Origin: Fangia hongkongensis FSC776 = DSM 21703
GTDB lineage: Bacteria; Pseudomonadota; Gammaproteobacteria; Francisellales; Francisellaceae
Reading direction: 5' to 3'
Assembly: GCF_000379445.1 (NCBI RefSeq)
Contig: NZ_KB902262.1
Location: forward strand, 2,072 to 66,071
Length of the DNA stretch: 64,000 nt
Positions 25,303 to 37,880 of this stretch are shown here, piece by piece (within the stretch, counting starts at the first letter, position 1; every line of letters starts with the position of its first letter). The position numbers and the translations under genes were made by a program. Below the pieces are notes generated by a model. That model saw only the letters and a program-made list of their open reading frames with translations. It searched no databases and was not told the origin of the DNA.

Positions 25303-26202
25303 GTGTGCGCAAAAGTGCTTTTTTCAAAACAGCGTATCTGGGTAGAAGCTATTGAGTCGTTTAATATGCAAAATTACTTGCTTGAAATGCAAGCGCTATT
25401 TGGATTTATCGGCGTCGATTATGCCGTTATTAATGAAGATTATAGCTGGTGTGTGCCATTGTCTATACATCCTTATGCTAAACGATTTCATTTTGATAAA
25501 AGTTACCGCTTTCAAGATCCGTTTCATGATGGCAGTCAGATTTCTTATTTGCCGCGAATATGCTCCTTAAGAGACTTTCAGTTTGATGGTTGGAAATCTC
25601 TGTTTCAGCCTGAAAAAGCGACTGGTATGCCGTGCTATCCAATTTCTTATGTCTTGCCAGATAGAGAAGCGATGACTTACTATCGTTTTGTATTTTATTT
25701 TGATAGCGTTCATGCTGTTTCAAAACTCTATCTTAGATTGCATTTGCTTTTGGAGAAGTTAACAGTAATTATCCCTAAAATGTCTATCTATTTAGCGCAT
25801 CATTTTGACCTTTTCTCTATCCCGCAAAGCGCTCTTTCCTCTCTTGAGCTTTCACCAGATTGGTATGACTATGATGAAAATAAGCTAGCTGTGAATATGA
25901 GCGAACTTACTTTAAATGAGCAAAAGTTATTTTACCTTTTCTCTAAAAGTATGGATGATAGAAGAGAGATTGCTTCTAAGTTAAATATTTCGCTTCGTAG
26001 TGTTGAGAACATTATATCAAAATTAAAATCAAAACTTTCTTTTGAAACGACAGAAGAGTTGAAGCACTTTGCGAAAGCCTACTCAGTACTTTATAATACT
26101 GATACTATTCCCTCCGTGGATAAAGCTGATTGTTCAAAGGATAATGTGTCTTTATGCTTTTTAGGTGAGGAGGAAAACACGTCCATGACGTATGAGCACT
26201 AG
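25303..26202 (+). CDS. LuxR-type HTH transcriptional regulator (paralogue 2)
   Basis: 299 aa from GTG 25303 (GTG 25315 is also possible). The HTH is near 203-262: LTLNEQKLFYLFSKSMDDRREIASKLNIS, then RSVENIISKLKSKL as recognition helix. The N-terminal 195 residues are the same kind of unassigned domain as in paralogues 1, 3 and 4, with a segment YYRFVFYFDS at the place of the DG-x-I-x-RL-x-F block. A tail of about 35 polar residues follows the HTH. It is divergent from the small HTH gene, and the shared intergenic region holds dyad A. Confidence 0.75.
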   Translation: MCAKVLFSKQRIWVEAIESFNMQNYLLEMQALFGFIGVDYAVINEDYSWCVPLSIHPYAKRFHFDKSYRFQDPFHDGSQISYLPRICSLRDFQFDGWKSLFQPEKATGMPCYPISYVLPDREAMTYYRFVFYFDSVHAVSKLYLRLHLLLEKLTVIIPKMSIYLAHHFDLFSIPQSALSSLELSPDWYDYDENKLAVNMSELTLNEQKLFYLFSKSMDDRREIASKLNISLRSVENIISKLKSKLSFETTEELKHFAKAYSVLYNTDTIPSVDKADCSKDNVSLCFLGEEENTSMTYEH

Positions 26203-26204
26203 TT

Positions 26205-26228
26205 TTTAGCGCTAAAAAGCGCTGTTTC
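26205..26228. terminator. Possible short hairpin after LuxR-type gene
   Basis: AGCGC-TAAAAA-GCGCT follows the stop codon, with a mixed T-rich tail (GTTTCTT). The stem is only 5 bp, so this is a weak candidate. Confidence 0.35.
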
Positions 26229-26258
26229 TTCTATCGCATTAGTAAGTGCTTTGGTATA

Positions 26259-26486
26259 ATGCGCTTTAGTGTAACTTATGCAGCAGAGATAATGACAAAA
26301 GATGGTCTGATCGGGAAGGTTTTAAGCAGTGAGAACGTTGAAGTGGAAGTGATTTCTAATGCTGCTAGTATTGAGCGTATCAAAAAGCATTTCTTTCAGT
26401 TGTCATCGACTAATAGAAATACATACACAATAATGGATGCGCTTGAAAGTAAAGGTGATATTTTTAATGATAAGGCGCCTCGCTAG
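26259..26486 (+). CDS. Hypothetical small protein
   Basis: Up to 75 codons from ATG 26259; that start lies inside TATAATG and lacks a ribosome site, so ATG 26292 (64 aa, MTKDGLIGKVLSSENVEVEV) may be the true start. The product has no signal or membrane segment and matches no family I know. Its end abuts the stop of the convergent PAS/LuxR gene. It may be spurious. Confidence 0.35.
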   Translation: MRFSVTYAAEIMTKDGLIGKVLSSENVEVEVISNAASIERIKKHFFQLSSTNRNTYTIMDALESKGDIFNDKAPR

Positions 26487-27154
26487 ACTTTGGCGCTACT
26501 AAGAAAGCATGTATTGTTGTTTTGTCTTTGTTGAGCATTAAATTGGTTTTCTAAAATTTGAAGACTTTTTTCATTTAGCCAGTTGCCTTTGTGGAAGTAA
26601 CTTGCCAGTTGTATAAAGTCAAAAACTTCAAATGTGGCATAAATATTTTGAATGATGCTTCTAATTGAGGAGCCGGCGCGATGCGTTCTTTTTTCAATTT
26701 CTTGATTCGTTAAGCCATGGCATTTTAAAGTGAGAACATAAAAGTTGAGCGGTGATATTGTTATAGGTTTAAAATAATTATGAATGGTGATTACTTTTCC
26801 ATCCCAAGAAATTGCATTTTTACGTAGTTTGAAATAAAAGCCGATAATTCTAGCATGTGACAGATTAACGTACTTACGCGTAGTAATGACTGGGGAGGCT
26901 CCTTTGTCATGTATATAGCGTAGCTCCTTTTGTATGCTAACACCTCTAGTAATGCATGCTGTACGTTCGCCAATAGCGTAGAATCTATCGTAGAATGGCT
27001 TAAGCTCAATAATCTGATTTTCTAACCTTCCGGTAATTAATTTATCATTGTCGTAACCCAGATCCTCTAAATATTGCTCATTGACGGTGATAAATTTACC
27101 ATCTCTATTTTTCTCAAAGTATCCAATTTGCTTCCAATCCATATTATTCCCCAT
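26483..27154 (-). CDS. PAS-like/LuxR HTH transcriptional regulator
   Basis: 223 aa. The N-terminal 60 residues (YFEKNRDGKFITVNEQYLEDLGYD, then DKLITGR) look like a PAS-type sensor fold. A LuxR-like HTH follows around 142-195: SPLNFYVLTLKCHGLTNQEIEKRTHRAG, then SSIRSIIQNIYATF. The HTH is less canonical than those of the other regulators here. It may sense a small ligand. Just upstream, 60 bp from its start, lies dyad B (27214-27231), shared with the divergent 383-aa gene. Confidence 0.7.
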   Translation of the reverse strand: MGNNMDWKQIGYFEKNRDGKFITVNEQYLEDLGYDNDKLITGRLENQIIELKPFYDRFYAIGERTACITRGVSIQKELRYIHDKGASPVITTRKYVNLSHARIIGFYFKLRKNAISWDGKVITIHNYFKPITISPLNFYVLTLKCHGLTNQEIEKRTHRAGSSIRSIIQNIYATFEVFDFIQLASYFHKGNWLNEKSLQILENQFNAQQRQNNNTCFLSSAKV

Positions 27155-27213
27155 TACTAAATACCTAATGTATCCAGAGAGTCTTCATGGTACTGTGCAA
27201 AAAAGACAAATAA

Positions 27214-27231
27214 TATCGTAAATTTACTATA
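27214..27231. promoter_or_regulatory. Imperfect dyad, LuxR-type operator candidate B
   Basis: TATCGTA-AATT-TACTATA has the same 7-4-7 layout as the perfect dyad at 50396 (6 of 7 and 5 of 7 arm matches). It lies between the PAS/LuxR gene and the divergent 383-aa gene. Confidence 0.45.
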
Positions 27232-27395
27232 CACACATCAGTTTGATGAATATTAATCACTGGTATTGCAGTAGTTGGATTTTTGCAGTAAGGGAGCGTC
27301 AATTTGATGAAATGCTAAATGTAAAGATGGTCATTGTCGCGCTATCAAGCATAATGCTTTGCACTTATTCTGAAAATTTTGAAAAGGGAAGTATT

Positions 27396-28547
27396 ATGTC
27401 AAACTACCAGATTACAGTTGAAAATATTAGTGTGGGAACAGGCCAACCTGTTAAAGGCTATAAACTACTCAAAGATGATGTTGCAGTTGAGATTAATAAG
27501 TTAAATGCGGTGAGGACTATTAATGAGAGTACAGTAATCGATAGGAGTTTTTTGAGATATGCTGCGGTTTTCAATAATGCTAAAAAAGTCATTAGTGATT
27601 ATGAGGGAGTCATTAAGAAGCTGAGGGAAGAATTTGACACTAGTTCTGATACCTTAACAATAGGTGCTGGTGTGCAATATAGTCATCAAGATTTTTCAAA
27701 CATTCCTGCAAAAAAAGTTTTACGTCAATACTCACATCTTGATCCTTTAAAAAATTATATGGATCAAGAGCCATTATTATTACAGATCATAAAACAAACC
27801 CTAAAAAATCAAACCCAAAAGATTAATCAGGCAGATCAAGAGACTTTAGGAACGGACAATAGCGTGAATAATGGAGGCGAACATCTAAATGATCAAGAAT
27901 TTTTGTTTGAGGCGTGTGCTTTATCTCTATTTAGTGTCAATAATAAGTCGGTTGAAGGCAGTCAAATTGAAATATCTATAGAGAATGAGCAATTAAAATT
28001 AACTTTGGGTGATCAGATTGAGAGGTGGGAGTTATACCGAGATAGGTTCAAAGAAGCGTGGGAGAATATTAAGTCATTGGAAATTGGCAATGATTTTGCG
28101 CGATATTGTAGTAAAGACAGAGTATTGGAACGATATAAAAATTTAATTAAGGATAAAGGAGACAGTTTTTTTGAAAAGCCGTTAGAGAGTTATTTGGAGT
28201 TAAGGAAGAGTGTTTTGAGAGATCTTAAACTTCAATATGCTCAAGGGGATTGGAAGGCTAAGTCGCAAGCTAAGCTAAAAGAGTATTGTGAGGATGGGCA
28301 GGGGGTTAAGGCGTTTTTTAAAGGGAACTGGAATCGCCATCATGTCAAAGATGTAGAAGAATTTATTAATAAAGATGCCTCGGCTATGGAGTATAGTGAT
28401 ATGAAAAACTTTTATAACCAGTTAACAGAAAAGATTAACTTTAATAAAAGTGGCACAATAGAGAAAATATTTACTGGCATATTTCAAGAGTACAAAGATA
28501 AAGTTCAGACTCAGGGTAAAGCTGGAGACATGAAAAAAGAAGTGTAA
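27396..28547 (+). CDS. Hypothetical 383-aa protein, effector candidate
   Basis: ATG 27396 is chosen because AAGGGAAG precedes it; the frame is open back to 27243, but that stretch lacks a ribosome site. The product is hydrophilic and largely helical, with no signal or membrane segment and no recognised family (for example NYQITVENISVGTGQPVKGY at the start, and a Lys-rich end, AGDMKKEV). It is AT-rich, like the other orphan proteins near the Dot/Icm genes. It is divergent from the PAS/LuxR regulator and shares dyad B with it, so that regulator may control it. Effector status is inference. Confidence 0.5.
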   Translation: MSNYQITVENISVGTGQPVKGYKLLKDDVAVEINKLNAVRTINESTVIDRSFLRYAAVFNNAKKVISDYEGVIKKLREEFDTSSDTLTIGAGVQYSHQDFSNIPAKKVLRQYSHLDPLKNYMDQEPLLLQIIKQTLKNQTQKINQADQETLGTDNSVNNGGEHLNDQEFLFEACALSLFSVNNKSVEGSQIEISIENEQLKLTLGDQIERWELYRDRFKEAWENIKSLEIGNDFARYCSKDRVLERYKNLIKDKGDSFFEKPLESYLELRKSVLRDLKLQYAQGDWKAKSQAKLKEYCEDGQGVKAFFKGNWNRHHVKDVEEFINKDASAMEYSDMKNFYNQLTEKINFNKSGTIEKIFTGIFQEYKDKVQTQGKAGDMKKEV

Positions 28548-28617
28548 GAACACTTCAAGGGTAAGTCAGTCTGAGTCCTTAGATAAAAAGTCTAGAGGAG
28601 CTGGTTTATGTTTGTTA

Positions 28618-30057
28618 TTACTTCTCAGTAAGTGATTTTAAATAAGGAACAAGAAGAAGGCTGATAATGGCAGCAATAAGTGAAATTAAGGCAAAATAGC
28701 CAAAGCCTGATTCGTATATTTTTGAAGCCTCCAATGTGCTACTGCCATTTGGAACCGCAACAAAAACACCTAGAAATCCACTGACAGAAAAAGCAGCTGT
28801 TTGTGATAAGAACCACATGCCCATCATCATGCCTGTATAGCCCTTTGGTGATAAGACGGTAATCATCGCTAAGCCGACAGGGGAGATTAATAGCTCGCCA
28901 GTTGTTTGTAAAAAATAGCTAAGCACAAGCCAGCCTGAGGCGGTAATGCCATTGGTATTAAAATAACTGATTCCAAACCAAAGTACAGCAAATCCCAAAG
29001 TCATCAACCAAATGGCATAGCTGAATTTCAGTGCAATTGACGGGTTTAAGCCTTTTTTGCCAAGTTTAACCCATAGTAGCGCTAATATCGGTGTTAGGAC
29101 GATAATGAAAAAAGGATTAAAGAATTGGGTGTTTTCTGCTGTGATAGGGATCCCTAAAAATGATTGCTCCATGTTTCTATTTGCAAAGAGCATCAGTGAG
29201 CCAAATGTCTGATTATACAGCGCCCAAAAAGCAATTGAGATAAATATCAAAATCAAGCATGCCAGCATTTTTCGTTTGGCGTCCTTCTCTAAAGTAAAAA
29301 GAATAAAAATCGTGTAGAGAGAAAAAAGCACAGTCCCGATAATCACAACGAGATTAAGGACAATGGGCGCTTTAAATAATAAAAAGGCAGCAATGATCAA
29401 AATCAATGAAAGTGCTGCGGTAAGTAGCCATTTTTGTGCGCCAGTCACTTTTTTGCTTTTTGAGGCTTCTTTATTGAGTTTTTCGCGATAGTGTTTTTTG
29501 CCTAGCTGAAAGGTAATCAAGCTTAATAGCATTCCAATAGCAGCAACAATAAAACCAAAATGCCAGCCATATTTGGCAACGACAACGCCAATAAAAAGTG
29601 ATGGCAGTAAAGCGCCGATATTAATCCCCATATAAAAAATGGTAAAACCGCCATCGCGTCTGGAATCATTTTGTTGATATAAATCGCCCACAATGGAAGA
29701 TACATTGGGTTTGAAATAGCCATTGGCTGTGATAACAATGGCTGCGCCTAGAATAAAGTACCAATATTCAGGCAAAGCCATACATAAGTAGCCAATCGCA
29801 AAAAGCACGCCACCGAGTAAAATAGAACGCTGATAGCCTAAAAGCTTGTCTGCCATCATTCCACCAATAACAGGTGTTAAATACATAAGTGAATTAATGC
29901 CAGAGACGGTTAGTAGTGCATCGGTGTCAGAGAATTTAAGTCCTTGGGTAAGATATAACGCTGCGATGGTTTGTATGGTATAGAAGCCAAAGCGCTCCCA
30001 CATCTCTGTCATAAAAAGCCAATATAAACCCGTTGGCTGTGTTTGTGATGTTGTCAT
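28618..30057 (-). CDS. POT-family proton-dependent di/tripeptide transporter
   Basis: 479 aa, about 14 membrane spans. The family motif ExxERFG is at residues 18-24 (EMWERFGFY), and the second POT signature appears as FYMGINIGALLPS (about 146-158). These define the PTR2/POT branch of the major facilitator superfamily, which imports di- and tripeptides with protons; Francisella relatives have several copies and rely on peptide and amino-acid uptake. It stands alone, convergent to the 383-aa gene. Substrate preference (DtpA-D) cannot be read. Confidence 0.92.
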   Translation of the reverse strand: MTTSQTQPTGLYWLFMTEMWERFGFYTIQTIAALYLTQGLKFSDTDALLTVSGINSLMYLTPVIGGMMADKLLGYQRSILLGGVLFAIGYLCMALPEYWYFILGAAIVITANGYFKPNVSSIVGDLYQQNDSRRDGGFTIFYMGINIGALLPSLFIGVVVAKYGWHFGFIVAAIGMLLSLITFQLGKKHYREKLNKEASKSKKVTGAQKWLLTAALSLILIIAAFLLFKAPIVLNLVVIIGTVLFSLYTIFILFTLEKDAKRKMLACLILIFISIAFWALYNQTFGSLMLFANRNMEQSFLGIPITAENTQFFNPFFIIVLTPILALLWVKLGKKGLNPSIALKFSYAIWLMTLGFAVLWFGISYFNTNGITASGWLVLSYFLQTTGELLISPVGLAMITVLSPKGYTGMMMGMWFLSQTAAFSVSGFLGVFVAVPNGSSTLEASKIYESGFGYFALISLIAAIISLLLVPYLKSLTEK

Positions 30058-30238
30058 TTTTTGCCTGTGCTTAATTATTATTGGTAGGTAACTTAAATAA
30101 TAAGAAGGATGTTATACTACCGTATTTTCTAGGCTTTTTGCTACAGAAAAGAGATTAAAATACTCATACAAAGTAACTCTACTAATCCAAGCTGAAGTAT
30201 GTGTGCGAGAAATCTGTTTTAAGGTTAAATAGTTGGTG

Positions 30239-30709
30239 TTAGTTCCAAAGATAGCAGTACTCAGTATTACCGGTTAAAGAACTGCCGCCGTCGACTTTTA
30301 AATATCCAGTTGGTCCTGATGCGTTATCTCCACAGTTTGTATGAACCCAGTGTATGCCAACATCTCCTCCAGTATATAGCTCACCACACATTTCAACTTG
30401 TGCGCCCACTTGAATTTGATTGGAAAAGCTATTGGGAATAGAGTTGCCTTTTGTGCTGTCATAGTCATTTGCAAATACATTATCAACAGCCACATCATAT
30501 GTCTTCCCATCACTGCCTTTAAGCGAAAAATGTGTATGGGATAACTCTACACCCTTTTTTGAGTAGCCATCTTGATAGCTAGGGGCGCTTGTGACAGTGC
30601 CACTTAGAAAAGCGGCCTCTTTTCCTGTGCAATCATTGCTGGTAGCGTTAGCAAATGTAAATGATGTTATAAGCGCGGCAAAAGCAAAATAGAGGATTCC
30701 CTTGTTCAT
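30239..30709 (-). CDS. Secreted DUF3465-like protein
   Basis: 156 aa from ATG 30709, which has AGGAA upstream; the frame extends to 30766 but those codons lack a ribosome site. A signal peptide (MNKGILYFAFAALITSFTFA) is followed by a small beta-rich domain. The block VGAQVEMCGELY, then IHWVHTNCG and GYLKVDG resembles DUF3465-type proteins (IHWTHHDP.G...GWI pattern), small exported OB-like proteins of unknown function. Four Cys suggest disulphides. It is a single gene on the minus strand between the POT transporter and the divergent atp operon. Confidence 0.6.
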   Translation of the reverse strand: MNKGILYFAFAALITSFTFANATSNDCTGKEAAFLSGTVTSAPSYQDGYSKKGVELSHTHFSLKGSDGKTYDVAVDNVFANDYDSTKGNSIPNSFSNQIQVGAQVEMCGELYTGGDVGIHWVHTNCGDNASGPTGYLKVDGGSSLTGNTEYCYLWN

Positions 30710-30856
30710 ATTATTCCTATTTGTTTTATTTAACTGCAAGTTGCAAATTACACTGATGCTGATCAAGGGTCAATATCTGTTATGCAGCAATTCAATGGGC
30801 TTGATTTTTGTTGTTATTTTACATAAAAAGCCTGTGGAAAAATGATGCGTTTTTGC

Positions 30857-30885
30857 TTGCACCTTCAGCAAGGTAACTATATACT
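30857..30885 (+). promoter_or_regulatory. Sigma70 promoter of the atp operon
   Basis: TTGCAC at 30857-30862, a 17-base spacer and TATACT at 30880-30885, 32 bases before the atpI ATG. The boxes match the consensus at 4 of 6 (-35) and 5 of 6 (-10) with ideal spacing. Confidence 0.75.
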
Positions 30886-30917
30886 GCTTGGCGTAAATTT
30901 ACCGGATTAACGAGACG

Positions 30918-32104
<1,187 letters not shown>

Positions 32105-32148
32105 GTAAGAATAATTAGCAATAATTGAATAATCAGTTTTAACCATAA

Positions 32149-32490
<342 letters not shown>

Positions 32491-32528
32491 TTTGACTATA
32501 AGTATGAACTTATCCCCAAGGAGAAATC

Positions 32529-32999
32529 ATGGATATTAATATTACCCTAATTGGCCAAATGATCACATTTGCCATATTTGTGGGCTTTACCATGAAATTT
32601 GTCTGGCCACCACTTAGAAAAGCGATGGAAGAGCGTAAAGCGAAAATCGCTGACGGTCTAGCTTCAGCAGATCGTGCTGAGAAAGAGCTTGAAGTGGCGC
32701 GTCGTAAGGCAAATGAAGTCGTCCAAGAAGCAAAAGCGCAAGCGACTAAAATCATTGAACAAGCAAATATGCGTGCGATGCAAATTGATGAAGAAGCAAA
32801 AGAAGCGGCTCGTGTTGATGCTGAGAGAATTAGAAAAGCAGCAAATGATGAAGCTGAAACACAAATGCGTGCAATGAAGCAGCAGCTTAGAAAAGAAGTG
32901 GTTTCTATTGCAATTCAAGGTGCTGAGAAATTGATACATAAAAATATCGATATGACAACCAATAACCAGCTCTTAGAAGAGATGGCAGCTGAGCTTTAG
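32529..32999 (+). CDS. atpF: F0 ATP synthase subunit b
   Basis: 156 aa, equal to E. coli. An N-terminal membrane anchor (about 5-25) is followed by a long, highly charged Ala/Glu/Lys coiled coil that forms the peripheral stalk dimer. AAGGAG precedes the start. Next is atpH, 15 bp on. Confidence 0.97.
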   Translation: MDINITLIGQMITFAIFVGFTMKFVWPPLRKAMEERKAKIADGLASADRAEKELEVARRKANEVVQEAKAQATKIIEQANMRAMQIDEEAKEAARVDAERIRKAANDEAETQMRAMKQQLRKEVVSIAIQGAEKLIHKNIDMTTNNQLLEEMAAEL

Positions 33000-33014
33000 C
33001 GAAAGAGGTAAACT

Positions 33015-33551
33015 ATGGCGGACATGACATATATAGCAAGACCATATGCCCGCGCAGCCTATGAATTTGCACGCGATAAAAAAGAAGTGAACAAGTGGAC
33101 TGGTATGTTGTTGAATTTGGCTGAGTGTATTGAAAATCAGTCAGTTCAAGCGCTTATCGATGACCCTAACTATGCACAAAGTGAAGTGGCTCGATTTGTT
33201 ATATCAGTATTAGATGAGTCACTCGATCAGCATGCTAAAAATTTCATTTTAGTTGTTTCAGAGCATAATCGTTTGGCGGTAATTCCGTGGATATATGCAC
33301 TTTTCTTGCAATATAAGGCAGAAGATGAGAAAGCAAAAACAGCAAAAATCACTACTGCGTTTGAAGCGACTGATCAAGATATTGAAAAATTAAAGCAGCA
33401 GCTTGAAAAGAAATATAACTGTGCAGTACAAGTTGAAACAGCTGTTGATACGGCGCTTATAGGCGGTGCAATTATTGAGATAGGTGATGTGGTTATCGAT
33501 GGTTCGATCAAAGGCAGACTCGATAAGCTGCAGCATGTATTACAAGCTTAA
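33015..33551 (+). CDS. atpH: F1 ATP synthase subunit delta
   Basis: 178 aa (E. coli 177). The N-terminal IARPYARAAYEFA block and the C-terminal GGAIIEIGDVVIDGSIKGRLDKL block are the delta/OSCP signatures. It joins the b stalk to F1. Position between atpF and atpA is canonical. Confidence 0.97.
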   Translation: MADMTYIARPYARAAYEFARDKKEVNKWTGMLLNLAECIENQSVQALIDDPNYAQSEVARFVISVLDESLDQHAKNFILVVSEHNRLAVIPWIYALFLQYKAEDEKAKTAKITTAFEATDQDIEKLKQQLEKKYNCAVQVETAVDTALIGGAIIEIGDVVIDGSIKGRLDKLQHVLQA

Positions 33552-33572
33552 AAAACATTAGGAAGAAAGCAT

Positions 33573-35114
33573 ATGCAACTAACTTCAGCAGAAATTAGTG
33601 GATTGATAAAAGAAAGAATTGAAAAGTTTGATAATGCGCCTGAAACAAAGACTGAAGGTACAATTGTCAGCGTTTCAGATGGTATTATCCGTATTCATGG
33701 ATTAAATGATGTTGCCTCTGGAGAGATGATTGAGCTTCCAGGAGGCGTTTATGGTTTGGCGCTTAACTTAGAGCAAGACTCAGTAGGTGCTGTTGTCTTA
33801 GGTGATTATGAGCAAATTCAAGAAGGTCAAAAGGCTTATTGTACAGGGCGTATTTTAGAGGTTCCTGTTGGTGAGGCGCTTTTGGGCCGTGTTGTTGATG
33901 CGCTTGGTAACCCGATTGATGGCAAAGGTGATATTAAAACAACAACAAGCTCGCCTATTGAAAAAGTCGCTCCTGGAGTGATTTGGCGTCAATCAGTTGA
34001 TCAGCCTGTACAAACAGGAATTAAAGCGATTGACTCAATGGTTCCAATTGGTCGTGGCCAACGTGAGCTTATTATTGGGGACAGACAAACAGGTAAAACA
34101 GCGGTTGCTCTAGATGCGATTATTAACCAGCGCGATACGGGTGTTAAATGTATCTATGTTGCTGTTGGGCAGAAAGCCTCTTCTGTTGCTGATGTTGTTC
34201 GAAAACTAGAAGAGCATGATGCTTTAGCGCATACGATTATCGTTGCGGCAAATGCAGCAGATTCAGCTGCACTTCAGTATCTGGCACCATATGCAGGTTG
34301 TGCAATGGGTGAGTATTTCCGTGATCGCGGTGAAGATGCACTGATTATTTATGATGATTTAACAAAACAAGCATGGGCGTATCGTCAGATTTCACTTCTA
34401 CTTCGTCGTCCACCTGGCCGTGAAGCTTACCCCGGTGATGTTTTCTATCTTCATTCTCGTTTGCTTGAGCGTGCTGCACGCGTTAATGCAGAGTATGTTG
34501 AAAAAGCGACTAATGGTGAAGTAAAAGGTAAAACAGGTTCACTGACTGCATTGCCAATTATTGAAACACAAGCAGGGGATATCTCAGCATTTGTTCCAAC
34601 AAACGTAATTTCCATTACTGATGGTCAGATCTTTTTAGAAACTGATTTATTTAATGCGGGTATTCGCCCTGCAATTAATGCGGGTAACTCGGTCTCTCGT
34701 GTTGGTGGTGCCGCGCAAACTAAGATTATTAAAAAGCTTGGTGGTGGGATTCGTCTTGCACTTGCGCAATATCGTGAATTGGAAGCGTTCTCGCAGTTTG
34801 CCTCTGATCTAGATGATGCAACACGTGCACAGTTAAAACGTGGTGAGCGTGTGATGGAGCTAATGAAGCAAAAACAATTCCATCCGCTTAGCATCGCAAA
34901 AATGGCATTGTCGCTTTATGCTGCTGACAAAGGGCACTTAGATGATCTTGAGCTAAATAAGGTCATTAGCTTTGAAAGTGCGCTACATGCTTTTGCTGAA
35001 AGCCAATATCGTGAGTTTATGGATGAGATAAACGCACATTGTAATTATAATGATGAGATTGCTGCAAAATTAGAGCAAATCATTAAAGAGTGTAAAGAGA
35101 CACAGTCTTGGTAA
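33573..35114 (+). CDS. atpA: F1 ATP synthase subunit alpha
   Basis: 513 aa, the standard length. The P-loop GDRQTGKTA is near 169-177, and the alpha signature [13 protein letters not shown] is near 366-378. Alpha subunits bind nucleotide without turnover and contribute the Arg finger to beta. Long stretches read as in Francisella AtpA (remembered, not aligned), which supports the proposed affiliation. GGAAGAAAGC precedes the ATG. Confidence 0.98.
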   Translation: MQLTSAEISGLIKERIEKFDNAPETKTEGTIVSVSDGIIRIHGLNDVASGEMIELPGGVYGLALNLEQDSVGAVVLGDYEQIQEGQKAYCTGRILEVPVGEALLGRVVDALGNPIDGKGDIKTTTSSPIEKVAPGVIWRQSVDQPVQTGIKAIDSMVPIGRGQRELIIGDRQTGKTAVALDAIINQRDTGVKCIYVAVGQKASSVADVVRKLEEHDALAHTIIVAANAADSAALQYLAPYAGCAMGEYFRDRGEDALIIYDDLTKQAWAYRQISLLLRRPPGREAYPGDVFYLHSRLLERAARVNAEYVEKATNGEVKGKTGSLTALPIIETQAGDISAFVPTNVISITDGQIFLETDLFNAGIRPAINAGNSVSRVGGAAQTKIIKKLGGGIRLALAQYRELEAFSQFASDLDDATRAQLKRGERVMELMKQKQFHPLSIAKMALSLYAADKGHLDDLELNKVISFESALHAFAESQYREFMDEINAHCNYNDEIAAKLEQIIKECKETQSW

Positions 35115-35126
35115 TAGGAGGGCGTT

Positions 35127-36002
35127 ATGTCTGGTAGTCGTGAGATTCGTACCAAGATACACAGCGTTAAAAATACACAAAAGATCACGCGTGCGATGGA
35201 GCTTGTTGCGGCAAGTAAGATGCGTAAAGCCAGAGATCGCATGGAAGAGGCGCGTCCTTATGCAGTGCATGCAAAAAATATCATCGCGCACATTACTCGC
35301 GCGAGTATGGAATATTTGCATCCTTATTTTCAAAAGCGTGAAGTTAAACGTGCTGGAATTATCGTTATTTCAACCGATCGTGGGCTTTGTGGTGGTCTTA
35401 ATATCAACTTGTTTAAAGCAGTAGTTAAAGCCATTCAGCAATATCAGGCTGATAAAGTTGAAGTTAATCTTTGCTTGATTGGTGTCAAAGCTGAGAGCTT
35501 TTTTAAGCGCTTATCAGGCGTGAATGTTATCTCTGCTGCGAACTTTCATAATGGTGATGATGCTCTGGCGTCGATTACAGGTGCAGTTACGGTAATGATT
35601 GAAGCATTTGATAATGGCACGATTGATGAGCTGGATTTATTTAGCAATAAGTTTGTTAATACCATTCGTCAAGAGCCAACCAAAGAGCAGCTTTTGCCTA
35701 TCGCTGAAATGCACGATGAAAAAGCCGAAGAGAATATGGCGGCACGCTGGGATTATATTTATGAGCCAGGTGCAAAACGTGTGTTAGATGTTTTGTTGGT
35801 GCGTTATATTGAATCGCAAGTTTATCGTGGTGTCGTTGAGAATTTAGCCTGTGAGCAAGCAGCAAGAATGTTGGCGATGAAAAATGCGACTGATAATGCC
35901 GGTGAGATTATTGATGAGCTGAAATTGAAATACAATAAAGCACGTCAGGCAGTCATTACACAAGAGCTGGCAGAGATTGTATCGGGTGCGGCAGCAGTAT
36001 AA
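35127..36002 (+). CDS. atpG: F1 ATP synthase subunit gamma
   Basis: 291 aa. The N-terminal helix [27 protein letters not shown] and the C-terminal helix ending [14 protein letters not shown] are the conserved coiled-coil shaft; the middle contains [10 protein letters not shown]. This is the rotor shaft. TAGGAGG precedes the ATG. Confidence 0.97.
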   Translation: MSGSREIRTKIHSVKNTQKITRAMELVAASKMRKARDRMEEARPYAVHAKNIIAHITRASMEYLHPYFQKREVKRAGIIVISTDRGLCGGLNINLFKAVVKAIQQYQADKVEVNLCLIGVKAESFFKRLSGVNVISAANFHNGDDALASITGAVTVMIEAFDNGTIDELDLFSNKFVNTIRQEPTKEQLLPIAEMHDEKAEENMAARWDYIYEPGAKRVLDVLLVRYIESQVYRGVVENLACEQAARMLAMKNATDNAGEIIDELKLKYNKARQAVITQELAEIVSGAAAV

Positions 36003-36018
36003 AAGTTTTAGTATTTGA

Positions 36019-37410
<1,392 letters not shown>

Positions 37411-37425
37411 TAGAGGGTCAAGCTT

Positions 37426-37875
37426 ATGTCTGATAAATTAATAAAAGTTGATGTGGTGAGTCAAAAAGGCTCTATCTATAGTGCTGATGCCAAGATGGTG
37501 AATTTGCGTGGTGATGAAGGTGAGATGGGTATTTCCTATGGTCACACACAACTGCTGTCAACTTTACCTGCGGGTGTTGTCCGTATCGAGCGTGAAGGCG
37601 AGCAAGATACTTTGTTTGTCTCAGGCGGTATTGTTGAAGTGCAGCCACATCAAGTGATTATTCTTGCTGATGTGATGGAGCGTGCTAAGGATTTAAATGA
37701 AGCTGCTGCTGAAAAAGCACGTCAACAAGCCGAAGAAGCATTGAATAAAGCCAAAGGTGAAAGTAAAGTGGATGCAGAAGAAGCGCGTAGAATGCTCTCT
37801 GAAGCTGAAGCACGCTTAAAAGCGCTTAAAATTCTTAAAGGTGTTAATGCTTATTATTCTGATAGTGATCACTAA
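37426..37875 (+). CDS. atpC: F1 ATP synthase subunit epsilon
   Basis: 149 aa. The N-terminal beta sandwich includes GDEGEMGI, GHTQLLSTLPAG and LFVSGGIVEVQPHQVIILAD; the C-terminal part is an Ala/Glu helical hairpin that inhibits ATP hydrolysis in homologues. It is the last gene of the operon. Its stop lies 5 bp from the stop of the convergent PfpI-like gene; an AGTGATCACT palindrome overlaps the end. Confidence 0.96.
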   Translation: MSDKLIKVDVVSQKGSIYSADAKMVNLRGDEGEMGISYGHTQLLSTLPAGVVRIEREGEQDTLFVSGGIVEVQPHQVIILADVMERAKDLNEAAAEKARQQAEEALNKAKGESKVDAEEARRMLSEAEARLKALKILKGVNAYYSDSDH

Positions 37876-37880
37876 CGCTA

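Noticed and set aside
37863-37872. AGTGATCACT palindrome at the end of atpC
   Set aside because: Short, overlaps the stop codon of atpC and lacks a T-run; not a convincing terminator or operator.
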